A program made the position numbers and the translations under genes. From NCBI RefSeq assembly GCF_964204645.1, contig NC_134034.1, forward strand, positions 2,822,072-2,886,071: 64,000 nucleotides of DNA, written 5' to 3'. The stretch is from Tubulanus polymorphus (taxonomy: Eukaryota; Nemertea; Palaeonemertea; Tubulaniformes; Tubulanidae). Under the pieces are notes generated by a model that was not told the origin of the DNA, did not search any database, and was given only the letters and a program-made list of their open reading frames with translations. Of the stretch, positions 35,901 to 50,100 are shown in pieces (the stretch's first letter is position 1; each line of letters opens with the position of its first letter).

Positions 35901-38900
35901 TTCTGATATTTAAGATAAATTTCAGCGCGCTGAACCGTTAACGAGGCTTCGTCAGATTCGATTAGCGAAACTGTGCTTTTATCCGAAATTGAATTTCAAA
36001 TCGACTGACGCATTTTGATTTTATTCTCTTTGATGACGTTCGTCGCGATTGTAATTGTTCGTGTTATTTTTGCCGTGTTTTTCGCGGCGTTTCAGACGTT
36101 GATTTACGGATATCAATCTGCAGCTCGCAACCGGCTCCCCTTTAGACATTACTACAGGGTGAAGTGTGGGTAGTTGTTAAAATGTCTGGTGTTTATAGTT
36201 CATTTTCTATTACAAAGGTGAAGCACTGAACACATGTGAAGTGTGGACGATCAGTTTTTGAAAGTGTGCTGATAAAATGTCTAATATCTGGTGTTGGTAG
36301 TTCATTTTCAATTAGAAATGTTTCAGTTGAAGCACTGAACACATGTGAAGTGTGGACGATCAGTTTTTGAAAGTGTGCTGATAAAATGTCTAATATCTGG
36401 TGTTTGTAGTTCATTTTCAATTAGAAATGTCTCTGATGAAGCACTGAACACATGTGAAGTGTGGACGATCAGTTTTTGAAAGTGTGCTGATAAAATGTCT
36501 AATATCTGCTGTTTGTAGTTCATTTTCAATCAAAAATGTCTCAGGTGAAGCACTGAACACATGTGAAGTGTGGACGATCAGTTTTTGAAAGTGTGCTGAT
36601 AAAATGTCTAATTTCTGGTGTTTGTAGTTCATTTTCAATTAGAAATGTCTCTGATGAAGCACTGAACACATGTGAAGTGTGGACGATCAGTTTTTGAAAG
36701 TGTGCTGATAAAATGTCTAATATCTGCTGTTTGTAGTTCATTTTCAATCAAAAATGTCTCAGGTGAAGTACTGAACACGTGTGAAGTGTGGACGATCAGT
36801 TTTTGAAAGTGTGCTGATAAAATGTCTAATATCTGCTGTTTGTAGTTCATTTTCAATCAAAAATGTCTCAGGTGAAGCACTGAACACATGTGAAGTGTGG
36901 ACGATCAGTTTTTGAAAGTGTGCTGATAAAATGTCTAATTTCTGGTGTTTGTAGTTCATTTTCAATTAGAAATGTCTCTGATGAAGCAGTGAACACATAT
37001 GAAGTGTGGACGATCAGTTTTTGAAAGTGTGCTGATAAAATGTCTAATGTCTGGTGTCTGTAGTTCATTTTCAATCAAAAATGTCTCAGGTGAAGCACTG
37101 AACACATGTGAAGTGTGGAAGATCAGTTTTTGAAAGTGTGCTGATAAAATGTCTAATGTCTGGTGTTTCTAGTTCATTTTCAATTAAAAATGTCTCAGGT
37201 GAAGCACTGAACACATGTGAAGTGTGGACGATCAGTTTTTGAAAGTGTGCTGATAAAATGTCTAATATCTGCTGTTTGTAGTTCATTTTCAATCAAAAAT
37301 GTCTCAGGTGAAGTACTGAACACGTGTGAAGTGTGGACGATCAGTTTTTGAAAGTGTGCTGATAAAATGTCTAATATCTGCTGTTTGTAGTTCATTTTCA
37401 ATCAAAAATGTCTCAGGTGAAGTACTGAACACGTGTGAAGTGTGGACGATCAGTTTTTGAAAGTGTGCTGATAAAATGTCTAATATCTGCTGTTTGTAGT
37501 TCATTTTCAATCAAAAATGTCTCAGGTGAAGCACTGAACACATGTGAAGTGTGGACGATCAGTTTTTGAAAGTGTGCTGATAAAATGTCTAATGTCTGGT
37601 GTTTGTAGTTCATTTTCAATTAGAAATGTCTCTGATGAAGCAGTGAACACATATGAAGTGTGGACGATCAGTTTTTGAAAGTGTGCTGATAAAATGTCTA
37701 ATGTCTGGTGTCTGTAGTTCATTTTCAATCAAAAATGTCTCAGGTGAAGCACTGAACACATGTGAAGTGTGGACGATCAGTTTTTGAAAGTGTGCTGATA
37801 AAATGTCTAATGTCTGGTGTTTCTAGTTCATTTTCAATTAAAAATGTCTCAGGTGAAGCACTGAACACATGTGAAGTGTGGACGATCAGTTTTTGAAGTG
37901 CGCCGACTAAATGTCAACTTTTCCATGTATATATATATATCCGAGGTGAACCGGTTCCGGGCTGCAGATTTTGGGCGCGCGCATTTTCTAGTTTTATCGC
38001 ATCGATTCCCGAACGTAAAAGCCGTATAGCGTTGTACGTGTATGTGACAGTTTTACGAAACGAGTCGCGCGGAATTAACGGCGTCTGCAACTGAGATCGG
38101 AGAAACTGCGTTGAATACTGAATGGGTGTGTGTGTGTTTGTGCGCACTCAGTGTTGTTGTTATTATTATTGTCCCTCTACTCCTCCTCCTCCTTGTCCTC
38201 CTCGTCATCCTGCTGCTGCTGATGCTGCTGCCGCTGCTGCTGCTGTGAAATTAATGGTCGCGTAGTTTGCTCGATGAATAATAAATTTCGTCGGCATCGG
38301 TGATAAACGTGCGGGAAATTGGAAATAAATCATTCATCAGAAACGGACGTTACTCTCAGTACAACTGTGTGTTTGTATTACACACCTGTACATTGACTGT
38401 CCAGTGGCTGACTTTTAAACCGGTTTTCACCTGAACGCTTTGGGGCTGGTTTTATAAACCATTTTTCAATTTACCTCTGCATGGGCTGGTTTTATAGACT
38501 AGTTTTAACTTGAAGCCTGCATGGGCTGGTTTTATAGACTAGTTTTAACTTGAACCCTGCAGGGGCTGGTTTTATAGACTAGTTTTAACTTGAACCCTGC
38601 AGGGGCTGGTTTTATAGACCAGTTTTAACTTGAACCCTGCAGGGGCTGGTTTTATAGACCAGTTTTAACTTGAACCCTGCAGGGGCTGGTTTTATAGACC
38701 AGTTTTAACTTGAACCCTGCAGGGGCTACTTTTATAGACCAGTTTTAACTTGAACCCTGCAGGGGCTGGTTTTATAGACCAGTTTTAACTTGAACCCTGC
38801 AGGGGTTGGTTTTATAGACCAGTTTTAACTTGAACCCTTGCAGGGGCTGGTTTTGTAGACCAGTTTTAACTCGAATCCGGCAGGGGTTAGTTTTATAGAC

Positions 38901-39395
38901 CAGTTTTAACTTGAAGCCTGCAGGGCTAGTTTTTGGTCGAGCCAAACAAGCACGGGCCCGTTTGGCACCCATGCAAACAGGCGTTCGGGGTCAAACTTAG
39001 CACCGTCCAAAAGTGCTCGTGTGACGGACAGTAGAAACATGGCCACTTGTCACACAACACAATACAATGCAATACAATTACGTTTGAATGCATAATTAAT
39101 GGCTTCATCTAATTACGATGTTAGCCGTTAAACTATTTACCCCCACGCGCTCCTCCGGCGGCTATGACATGTTATTACGCGTTAAACATTTCGCGTGCTC
39201 CACTTTTCGTTGATGAGTGGAAAACAATTTGTGCCAATTGCTCTTCGGGCGAAAAGAATAACAAGTAGGTCAGTTATTCTCGAGGCGCATCAATTATGAA
39301 CGGTGCGTAAAGCAGACGGATGATTCTGTAGTGTTTGTTGTAGCGATCACCAGGTGGCGCTTATCGGCGGGATTGATTTTAATAATAATTAATAT

Positions 39396-39442
<47 letters not shown>

Positions 39443-42400
39443 CTTTATTTAGATTGAAATTATAACATACTATAACACTCAGTTTTATTGATACATAATT
39501 AGATAGATTTATAAACATGTTACAGAAGTTATAATATCGATCGAAGGGGCCCGAGAAGCAAAATTCTTGTAAAAAGGGTCACCTGCTACAATCACACAAT
39601 CACATACACACTGTTACAATCACACAATCACATTCATCCAGAAGACAAATCAGTAATATATTTTATCTTTTGATTGTGTTTTATTTTTATCAAATTCCGC
39701 GAAAATACTTAGATTTGAATAACTTAAGGAACTTCCGCGTATTAAAAGATCTTTATATTCAAAACTTGTTAAATGTATATAAACTGGTCTATAAAACCAG
39801 CCCCTACCGGGTTAACCTTTAAACAGACTAACTATTTACTAGAAGTTATATAAATTTATGCGTAATTGGCATTCGGTCCCTGTCTCTGGTGGATTGCTTC
39901 CAGAATATCTGAACCGTGGCATTTGGAGCCGTACATTTGTCTAATGGGATGGCTCCTGCTTCCAGAATATCCAAGCAGCGGCTTTCACCGGATTTCACCG
40001 GAGCCACCCGTCGAAGTATAGGATGGCTCCGCTGAAATCGGCGCTTCAGATCCTGTTCTCTATTTCGGCGAAATCGCGATGCGGCGTGAAAGGGTTAACG
40101 CGGCGATCCGTCCGTCTGCTCGTATCATATCACTACGCCGCCTACTCGCGACCTAACCACGCATTCGGTTCTCCTCTCGCGTGAATATAACGCCGGCGGT
40201 GACGAACTTCTCGGAGAGCGTTTACCTTGTGCGAGTGAAATCGAAGACAGTGATCTATAGATTACCATGACAACTTGTGACGATGATGAATGCATACTGT
40301 TTAAGTGTTTCATTCGTGTTGGGGGTATGAAGTCAATCTGCTGCCTGTGCAGTGTTTGCTGGAGTTATGTAACAATAGACTTCAATATCTGAATGGATGA
40401 ATATAATCAACGTTTATCGAACCCCTTTGAAATATTGAGATCCATTTAAAGGAAAATTGATCCGATATGTAACGTGTATGAACTCCTAGTAGAAAATGTG
40501 GTGCTTGAAATTGCTTCAATTGGAGCTAAACGCCTGAAACTCCTTTCAAATTTTGAGAAATAAGAGATTTTTATTTAGTTTGGAGTTGTACAGTACATAA
40601 TCGGCGCAATTGGGATTTGTTTTTACCCAATTAGGCCGATACTGATTAGAGAATTAGGTAGAGTACATGATAAAGATTTGTTCTCAAAACCACTGCATTA
40701 ACCCGTTCAGTGCTTCTACACCGCAGTGCGGTGTAAAAGTCAGTGATAGATTTTGCTAGTACACCGCACTGCGGTGTATTGATGTAATTAGTAATTAGTA
40801 ATTATCTCTCTTGAAAAATGGCAGCACGTGTCAAACAAAGTGAAATACTAGTAACTAACGATACACCGCACCGCAGTGTAGACGCATTATAGTAGTATTC
40901 CCGTTATTCAACACACTAGGGTGGTATTTTTTAGAATTTTCAAATTATTTGTAGCACTATAGGGTAATGATTAGTCAGCACTGAAAGGGTTAATGGTTTA
41001 CCGAGATGAGCAGTACCGATTTCCGAGGAGTCTACTGTAGATTGAGATTGAAAGTGATTTCAGAGGAGTCTACTGTAGATTGAGATTGAAAGTGATTTCA
41101 GAGGAGTCTACTGTAGATTGAGATTGAAAGTGATTTCAGAGGAGTCTACCGTAGATTGAGATTGAAAGTGATTTCAGAGGAGTCTACCGTAGATTGAGAT
41201 TGAAAGTGATTTCAGAGGAGTTTACTGTAGATTGAGATCGAATGTGACGCAGACGCTTCCTCGAAATTTGAACTGCTCTTAAAAACTCCTTGAAAACGCC
41301 TTATTATCATCCACGAATGACTGATCCATGCTGGGACCGCGAATTTACTTAGATCTGCCCTCGCAGCCCGTCGGTATATCATCGGTAGTAAGGGTCCACT
41401 CAGATACGCTCTATAAGCATTATCAACTGTCGAAAACACACGACCAATTTCCATTAGCGCCGATTCAGTCAGCCACTGGGCGTCTTTCATAGTTCGAGAT
41501 TAATCTCGGCGAGGGAACGCTGTACGGAAAAACAGTGCAATGAGTAATCAGCGCACGAAGAATTCCACGAACAGGACGCGTAAAGAATGCATTTCGAAAA
41601 GCCAGCTAGAAGTAATTTCAGACAAATCAAAATGACAGACGGACAGACTTTAAAACAGACTGACTTTTAACCCTTTCAGTGCTGACTTGTGTACCCTATA
41701 GTGCTGGAGATAATTATAAATTTTGAATAATTCCACCCTAGTGTGTTGAACAACAGGGATATCGCCATAGTGCGTCTACACCGCGGCGCGGTGTATCGTT
41801 AGTTACTGATATTCACTATGTTTGACAGGTGTTGCCATCTTTAAATAGAGACAAAAAGTAATTACCAATTACATCAATACACCACAGTGCGGTGTACTAG
41901 CAAAATCCATCACTGATTTATACACCGCACTGTGGTGTAGACGCACTGAAAGGGTTAAGCAGACGAACATTTAAACTTAAACTTAAGAATTTGAGCGGAC
42001 CCAAGAAAAAAGATCTACAATCCTTTCAGTGCTGACTAATCAGTACCCTATAGCGCTGGAGATAATTTTGAAAAATTCCACCCTAGTGTGTTGAATAACG
42101 GGAATACCACTATAGTGCGTCTACACGGCGGTGCGGTGTATCGTTAGTTACTAATATTTCACTATGCAAAATCCATCACCGATTCATACACCGCACTGCG
42201 ATGTAGACGCACTGAAAGGGTTAAGCGGATGCATTTTCAAGAAAACATATTCCGTAGCTGACCGACTTCGTAGCTGACAGATATTTAAGCTGACAAACTT
42301 GAGAGGATTTTAAGCAACACTTAAGAATAAAAGATCTCTAAGCAGTCGAACTTTTTGAACAGATGTATTTTCATCAGTGTTTCGATTACCGCGAGCACCT

Positions 42401-44085
42401 GGGTATCGGGTTCTTTTCGGCGTCTATTTCCCTACGCGAGAGTCATTCAACGTTTCTTTCGGTAAATTGTCATTTCACGTAAAAAAAAAACAAACTGGCG
42501 AACTTAGTAGTTTTCACTTAACGTTCGTTCGTCGTCGGGCTCGTGCGCGAACATCCGTTGCCGTGGAGATGGTATACGCGAGTGAATGACGATGGCCTCC
42601 GGGGGCGACGGCGAGTGAGCTGATACGTAAACGCTACTCACCGATCGAACTATCCGCTTGTAATGATCGGGGCGGAAATAAAACGATACCTCGTTTTATC
42701 CTAATCGGCCGGGTCGCTTTGTAAATTGCAATAAAATCTTTAATCAGTTGATTTCTATAATTGCCGGGTCTGTTATTGTTAGCTTGATCATGATTTCTAA
42801 AAACGTAATGCCTAGCGCACATCGACACTGCGATTGGAGACAACTAGTTGCAAGGCAGTTTTCGGCGCATGAGAGCAACTGGCTGGATACAATCAGTTGC
42901 TCGAATGTGTCGATGTGAGCGAGCTTACGATCGATAAGCGTCGATCTATCTCCAGTTCCAGCCAGTTGCCCATGTTCTACTTTTGAGCAACTGGTTGTAC
43001 TCAATCGCAGTCATATCCGTCGACGTGCGCGCTCTGGATCTCGACGATCGACACGCGCCGTGCAGTTGCTTCAACTGACCGGTTGTAACTAGATTTCGAT
43101 GTGCGCGGGGTAATCGTTCGGTAGCGACTAGTTGTCTCCAATCGCAGTGTCGATGTGCGCTAGGCTTAATGTACCGGGTAGATAGGCGGCTGGGTCAACT
43201 TTTTAGCTCGGCACAAATGAAAAACAAGGTATCAATTTTTTCAGGGTGATACGGCTTAGATAGACTGTTTCAGTCTCTCCGTGTAGCCCCATTATCCTGT
43301 TACATTTGTCTTCGTCCGATCTTACTTATTATATCGTTCAATAATGTAACATCGTAATGAAAATAAATTTCAATTTCGCCTTATTTCTTTCCAAATACCT
43401 CGGATGATGGTTTTTTGTTGCGGCCACATTTCCAGGAGAGGAGGGAAGGACGATCGATTTGAAAAAAAAGCTTTACCCACCCCATCGGACAAATTATCTC
43501 GGGATAACTTCGAAAACGGATTTTTAACGGCCACATTTCGAGCAGAGGAGGGAACAGGGAAGAAAATTTGGAAAAAAGCTATTTTTGACTATTCCATAGC
43601 ATAAAATATCTCTGGGTAGTAGGGAATTTTTTTAAAGAGAAAATTGAAAGTTTGACCTTTGACCCCCTCAAACTATAGGTGGCGCTGTAGTATAGCAGAC
43701 GTTCTGCGTTGGGTTAAAAATGATGAGAATTGGATGAAAATGTATGATTAATATTAATAATCTCGTTTGGTCTCTTTTTGCAGATGATCTATTCGGCAAT
43801 TGTCAGGATAAATACCGCGAGAAGGACTACTTCGCGTACTCGCTGAAACTCGAAACGCTGCAGCTACTCGAAACCGACCTGCAACGGTTGATCGACGCCG
43901 GCTACGACTGGACGAACCTGTACACGCAGTGCGTCGTCAGCAACATCCTGCTGTCGAGTCGGCTCGCGCACGAGCCCGACCGGCGATTCTGCGACTCGCG
44001 CGCGCCCGTGCCCGACTGGATGCGCCGTCTGCAACGCGAAAACGAAGCCGAAGAGAAGCTGCAGAAAGAGGTCGAAGACGAAGAA

Positions 44086-44121
<36 letters not shown>

Positions 44122-47100
44122 AAGGATGTCGCCGGCGCCGGCGGCGAGGATGCGATGACCGCGTTGCAGAAATTCATCGCCGATTACGAGTCGGATTTCA
44201 AAGACGTCGGCGACTCGAACGCGGACAAGCGTCTGTCCGACGGGAAATTCGTCGACGTTCACAAATACGTGAAGGCGACGCGTAAGAAGTCGTCGAGCGG
44301 GAGTTCCGACTGGGTTTACCCTCGTCCGCCGCCGTCACGACGCGCGTACGAGTCGAAGAGCAGACGCGTTTTCAACGATGACCTTGACGACGACGTCGAG
44401 CAGACGCGGCCGACCGAATCCGATTACGAGTGGTTGACGTCGCGTTACGACCTGCGCAAGTATCTGAAACAGTTGGACCTGAAAGAATTGGAGGTTCTGC
44501 ACAAGTATCTGACGGCGATGAAAGGCGTGTTGATCTCGCCGAGTAAGGGTCTGTTCGAATCGGCGGCGACCACCTCGTCCAACAACAACAACAACGACGA
44601 CGGCGATTATTACAACGCGACGCCCGATGATTATTTCGAATCGGGGATTCCAACCTCCTCCGCCGCCGAGAAATTACCGTTCATCAACGAAGTGATGCCC
44701 GACTCGGAATCGGCGCCGCGGCCCTCCTGGCAGCCGGAATACGACTTGCCGCCGACCGCGAGGATCGTTCCGACGGAGTTCGACGAGGATTTCGGTGAGT
44801 TGTTGGTTTTTCTTCGGGGGCGGTTTTCTTTTCGAGGTTTTGTGATCAGAGGGGTCAGTTTTTTCGAAAGTTGGTTCACCTCTTATCTAATTGGTTCGCA
44901 CTAGTGAACCCTTTCCCCTTTCAGTGCATGTGCACTGCTGATCGGGTTGGCGGATTAGTCGATATATTCTGCTCTATTAGACCCTACGCTTCCCTCTAGT
45001 ACGATTTTCAATAGATAGATGGCGAATTGGAGTTAAGATTCGCGCTATTGTAGGCCCTACAGTAGGCCCTACTACGATGAATTCCTGATAGATAATATCG
45101 AATTCCGCGAAGATTTGGACCTATGCTGATTCTAGGCTGCTTAAGTAGGCCCTATTCTTATATCAAGGACAACATAAACCCAATAGGTGGCGAACTAGTC
45201 AATACTTTGTTATCTAATAGATAGTATAGTATCTTTGCCATGTCTATAATGAATTCCTGATAGATATCCGATTAGCGAAGATTTGGACCTATGCTGATTC
45301 TAGGCTGCTTAAGTAGGCCCTATTCTTATATCTAGGACAACTTATACCCAATAGATGGCGAACTAGTCAATACTTCAGTATCTTCAATAAACTGTCGCTA
45401 GTGGGCTATTTTCTACGTAGATTCAGGCTATACGTGGTCAGGGTGTAAGAGGGGGAGGGAGGAGGGAGTTAGGGGGTCGTTGTAAATCGAAATCAGTAAT
45501 TAATTTCATCCACTATGATCTCGATGACCGGAACTAAGCTTGAGCGATGCCAATAAGACGTGGACACTGGAAGGCGGCTCGCGCAACTATTTAATAACAT
45601 CCCTCTTCCGACCGCGAGTACAGAAATATGCGGCAACGGTTCGATTTAAATTGCGATTGCCCGAAGGGAACGCGCCGGGAGGGGGGCGTCTAATTACTCG
45701 CTGAGTTGATTGCATTATGAAACGTCTTTGTCTTACGTCGTCTTGAAATATTGCAATATGACGAACACGATTACTAAACAATGCCTCGAGGCCTCGGGAT
45801 TTGAAATCAGTCCACTACGGGACCCTTCGACTCCTCGAATTCGTAATAACTCTTTCTAAATGGAAAATCCTTTAAAGGTGCTCAAAACTCCTTTGATTTT
45901 AGCAAAATGCTTGAGACTCCTCCAGAACTCCTTCAATTTTGAGAAATAGGCAATTAGATACTTTAGTTGTACATTAGACTACGCCTTAATCTATTAAGTT
46001 GGAACCAGGAATTCTTTACCCTAATAGTTTTGGTAATTTTAGTAGTGTATAGGATAGATATTTGATTACAATACCACTGAATTAATGGTTTACTTGGAAA
46101 CACAGTACCGATTTAGGAGTCGACAGTAATAAGGATATGAAAGTGATGTAGACAAAATTTGAAATTTCTCCTTTAAAACTCCTTATATCCATGAATGACT
46201 GATCCATAGGGACCCTGTTAAAACCTCTTATATCCATGAATGACTGATCTGTAGGGACCCTGTTAAAACCCCTTATATCCAGGAATGACTGACCTTTAGG
46301 GACCCTGTTTAAACTCCTTATATCCAGGAATGGCTGATTTGTAGGGACCCTGTTAAATTTCCTTATATCCAGGAATGGCTGATTTGTAGGGACCCAGTCA
46401 GAGAGGTCAGTTTTTTCAAAAGTTAGTTCACCTCTTATTTTCGCACTAGTGAACCCTTTCAGTGCATGTACACTGCAGTGCAGTGTATAAATCGGTGATG
46501 GACTGTGCTAGCAGACCACATTGCGGTGCATTGATGTAATTAGTTATTTGGTATTTTCTCTATTGAAAGATGGCATCACCTGTCAAACATAGTGAAATGT
46601 TAGGAACTAACGATACACCGCACCTCAGCGTAGATGCACTATAGTGATATAGCAGTTTCATACTTGTTGTGCACTGAGGTGGAATTTTTCATAGATTTCA
46701 AATTATCTCCGAACGCTTGAATAGTGCATCTACACCACAGTGCGGTGTATTGTCAGTCACTTATATCTCGCTGTGTTTAACAGGTGCTGCCATCTTTCAA
46801 TAGAGATAAAACCTTATAACTAATTACGCGATGCGGTGTACTAGCAAATCCCGTCACTGATTTACACGCGGCACTGCGCCCCATATATACACCCCAGTGC
46901 AGTGTAGAAGCACTGAGAGGAAGCGTTTCGGTTTAGTTGCTGTTTAGTTAGTTTTTCCGTTTGTATTCATTTTTTGTTTTTTGTTTCGTTTGTTTATTTA
47001 GATTCCGATTACGATTTGAGTAAAAGCGACGTTTTGCCGATCGACCAGATTTACGATGAAGAAAAATTCGGAAACGGTACGTAGGCGCTATTTAAGATCA

Positions 47101-50100
47101 CTTGGAGTAGAGATTTTTTTGGGGGGGGGAACGGAAGAGCGACATGACAAAATAGAATTTAGAAAAAGAATCTCCTTTACAGGCATTTTAAAACGGGAGG
47201 ATATAGGGTAAACGAAGATATGAAATTTATTTTTTATTATTCAAATATTTTAAAGAAATACGGGGACTGCAGTGAAAATCGAAAAAAAAGAGTAATTGTC
47301 TTAGTGAATATTTTTAGGGGAAAACGGATAAGATTGGCGCATGGGGAACGGGGTGGCGTGTCATTCTGGCAGCATCTTTTGACCCACTTCATAAGTTACC
47401 GATAACATTTCGCCCTTTGTTTTGCAGACATGGTCATTTTCAGGTTTATTTTCGACCAAATTTTGCCCCTGTTAATCTGAAAATTGCCAAGAATTTTCAG
47501 CAGGGTCTTACGGAAGTCTGGACCTTTCGATGGCCACTCGTCCCCTTATCAGCAGCGGGTCATTACTCAAATCAAGGAGGTTTAGGCTTGAGTCGCGAGC
47601 AAGTTCAAGTTTCCAGTTCAAATTCATTTCACGCAATGCATATGACAGGCTGTGTATACAAAGATTGATGATTTGGAGCATTATTGCCATATTCCAACTG
47701 TATCGGCATATTCCAACTGTATCGGCATATTCCAACTGTATCGGCATATTCCAACTGTATCGGCATATTCCAACTATATCGGCATATTCCAACTGTATCG
47801 GCATATTTCAACTGTATCGGCATATTCCAACTGTATCGGCATATTTCAACTGTATCGGCATATTTCAACTGTCGCGATGAAAACATCATTACATTACTAA
47901 TTAGTCAATTGATGAACAGTAGCATCTTTTGGCGTATAGGAACGGTTATCGGGTTATCGCGATGATTTCTTACACAGACGACGAATGTTTCCGTTAATTT
48001 TACACCAGCTGTGTCTGATAGTGCTGGTATAGGGGCTAGTCTGATAGTGCTGGTACAGGGGCTTGTCTGACACAGCTGGTACAGGGGCTAGTCTGATAGT
48101 GCTGATACAGGGGCTAGTCTGATAGTGCTGGTATAGGGGCTAGTCTGACAGCTGGTAGAGTTACCAGTCTGACAGAGCTGGTATAGGGGCTAGTCTGATA
48201 GTGCTGGTATTGGGGCTAGTCTGATAGTGCTGGTATAGGGGCTAGTCTGACAGCTGGTAGAGTTACCAGTCTGACAGAGCTGGTATAGGGGCTAGTCTGA
48301 TAGTGCTGGTACAGGGGCTAGTCTGACACAGCTGGTACAGGGGCTAGTCTAATAGTGCTGATACAGGGGCTAGTCTGATAGTGCTGATACAGGGGCTAGT
48401 CTGATAGTGCTGGTATAGGGGCTAGTCTGACAGCTGGTAGAGTTACCAGTCTGACAGAGCTGGTATAGGGGCTAGTCTGAGACTGCTGGTATAGGGGCTA
48501 GTCTGATACTGCTGGTGTAGGGGCTAGTCTGACACAGCTGGTAGAGTTACCAGTCTGACACAGCTGGTATAGGGGCTAGTCTGACACTGCTGGTATAGGG
48601 GCTAGTCTGAGACTGCTGGTATAGGGGCTAGTCTGATACTGCTGGTAGAGGGGCTAGTCTGACAGCTGGTAGAGTTACCAGTCTGAGACCGCTGGTATAG
48701 GGGCTAGTCTGATACTGCTGGTAGAGGGGCTAGTCTGACAGTGCTGGTATAGGGGCTAGTCTGACACTGCTGGTAGAGGGGCTAGTCTGACAGCTGGTAG
48801 AGTTACCAGTCTGAGACCGCTGGTATAGGGGCTAGTCTGATACTGCTGGTAGAGGGGCTAGTCTGACAGCTGGTAGAGTTACCAGTCTGACACAGCTGGT
48901 ATAGGGGCTAGTCTGATACTGCTGGTAGAGGGGCTAGTCTGACAGCTGGTAGAGTTACCAGTCTGAGACCGCTGGTATAGGGGCTAGTTTGAGACCGCTG
49001 GTATAGGGGCTAGTCTGATGTAGATGCACCAACAAGTGAATTCTCTAAAGCCAATCATAACCTGGAGGACAGTGTGTATATCTCTTGTAGACGGTGTGGC
49101 TGCCATCCGTAATAGGCTAATCCTATTTCCCCAACTCGGTTCCGATAATTGAGTACGGTTGGTTTTTTTGTAAGTTGATTGCGTCTCCGACGTTCTCGGT
49201 GAATGTACGCGTGTATGCATTCGTATCGACGTGATGATCCTGCCCGTCGACGAATTGGAGTCGACTCCCAATGACTTCTGACTTCATCAGTCGGTCACGA
49301 CGATCGATAGGACGCTGAAGAGCGCTGCGGTTAAGAGTTTAGCCCTTTCGATGGGCAACTCATGACCCGAACCTCTAGGGCCGGTTTTATAGACCGGTAT
49401 AACCTTTAGCCGGGGGGCTAATTCAATTCATTATCAATTGAGTTAACCTCCGGGTTAAAGGTTATACCAGTCTATAAAACAGGGCCCTGACTTGTGTGGT
49501 CATTATTACGTAGTCCAGACTTGTGTCACAAATTAAATCAAAAGACCAGTGAAGATTTGCTTGAGATTCAAAATGAGCTAAGCCAGTATCACTGGGCCGA
49601 TAAGCTTAGCCCAATCTATAATATTGAGTCCTTTTTTTAGAACTGGACCTTATTGGGCTTAGTCCGGTTTTATCATAAGTCTTTACTAGATAATTGGACC
49701 ATAATTGGCTTAGCCCGGTTTTATTGTAAGTCTTTACCATAGAGTTGGACCATAATGGGCTTAGCCCGGTCTTATTGTAAGGCTTTACCATAGAGTTGGA
49801 CTATAATGGGCTTAGCCCGGTCTTATTGTAAATCTTTACCGTAGAACTGGACCATACTGGGCTTAGCCCGGTCTTATTGTAAATCTTGATTGGATAAACT
49901 GAACCATGATAGGCTTATAATAGTGCTATAATTAGTTCTTTACGTGCAGGCATAACATATGAAACCACGGTAACGACGAGGAGTGGCACCGTTTACATCG
50001 TAGTTGACCTTTTGTCCGCGGCGTCTCGAAAAACATCTATCAAACTTAGCGGAAACCTGTATAATAAGATACGGCAACTGTGGAACTGTGGCCATAGTCA

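Larger units (their letters stand above)
40395..41330. mobile_element. hAT-like MITE, copy 2, carrying a nested MITE and a tandem expansion
   Basis: Body homologous to 31367-31775. At its CTGCATTAATGG site it contains the TTAA-flanked MITE 40702-40989. Its right part is expanded into a 41-bp tandem array (41035-41230). Confidence 0.7.

Noticed and set aside
36193-37728. Series of 68-73 codon minus-strand frames, each nearly identical
   Set aside because: They recur every 109 bp with the tandem unit; no signal peptide, splice context or selection visible.
41212-41490. 92-codon minus-strand frame
   Set aside because: It starts within the MITE-derived array area and has no family resemblance or splice context.
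43864-44262. Minus-strand frames opposite exon 3 of the IA-2-like gene
   Set aside because: Shadow frames; the plus strand has splice sites, family motifs and matching phases.
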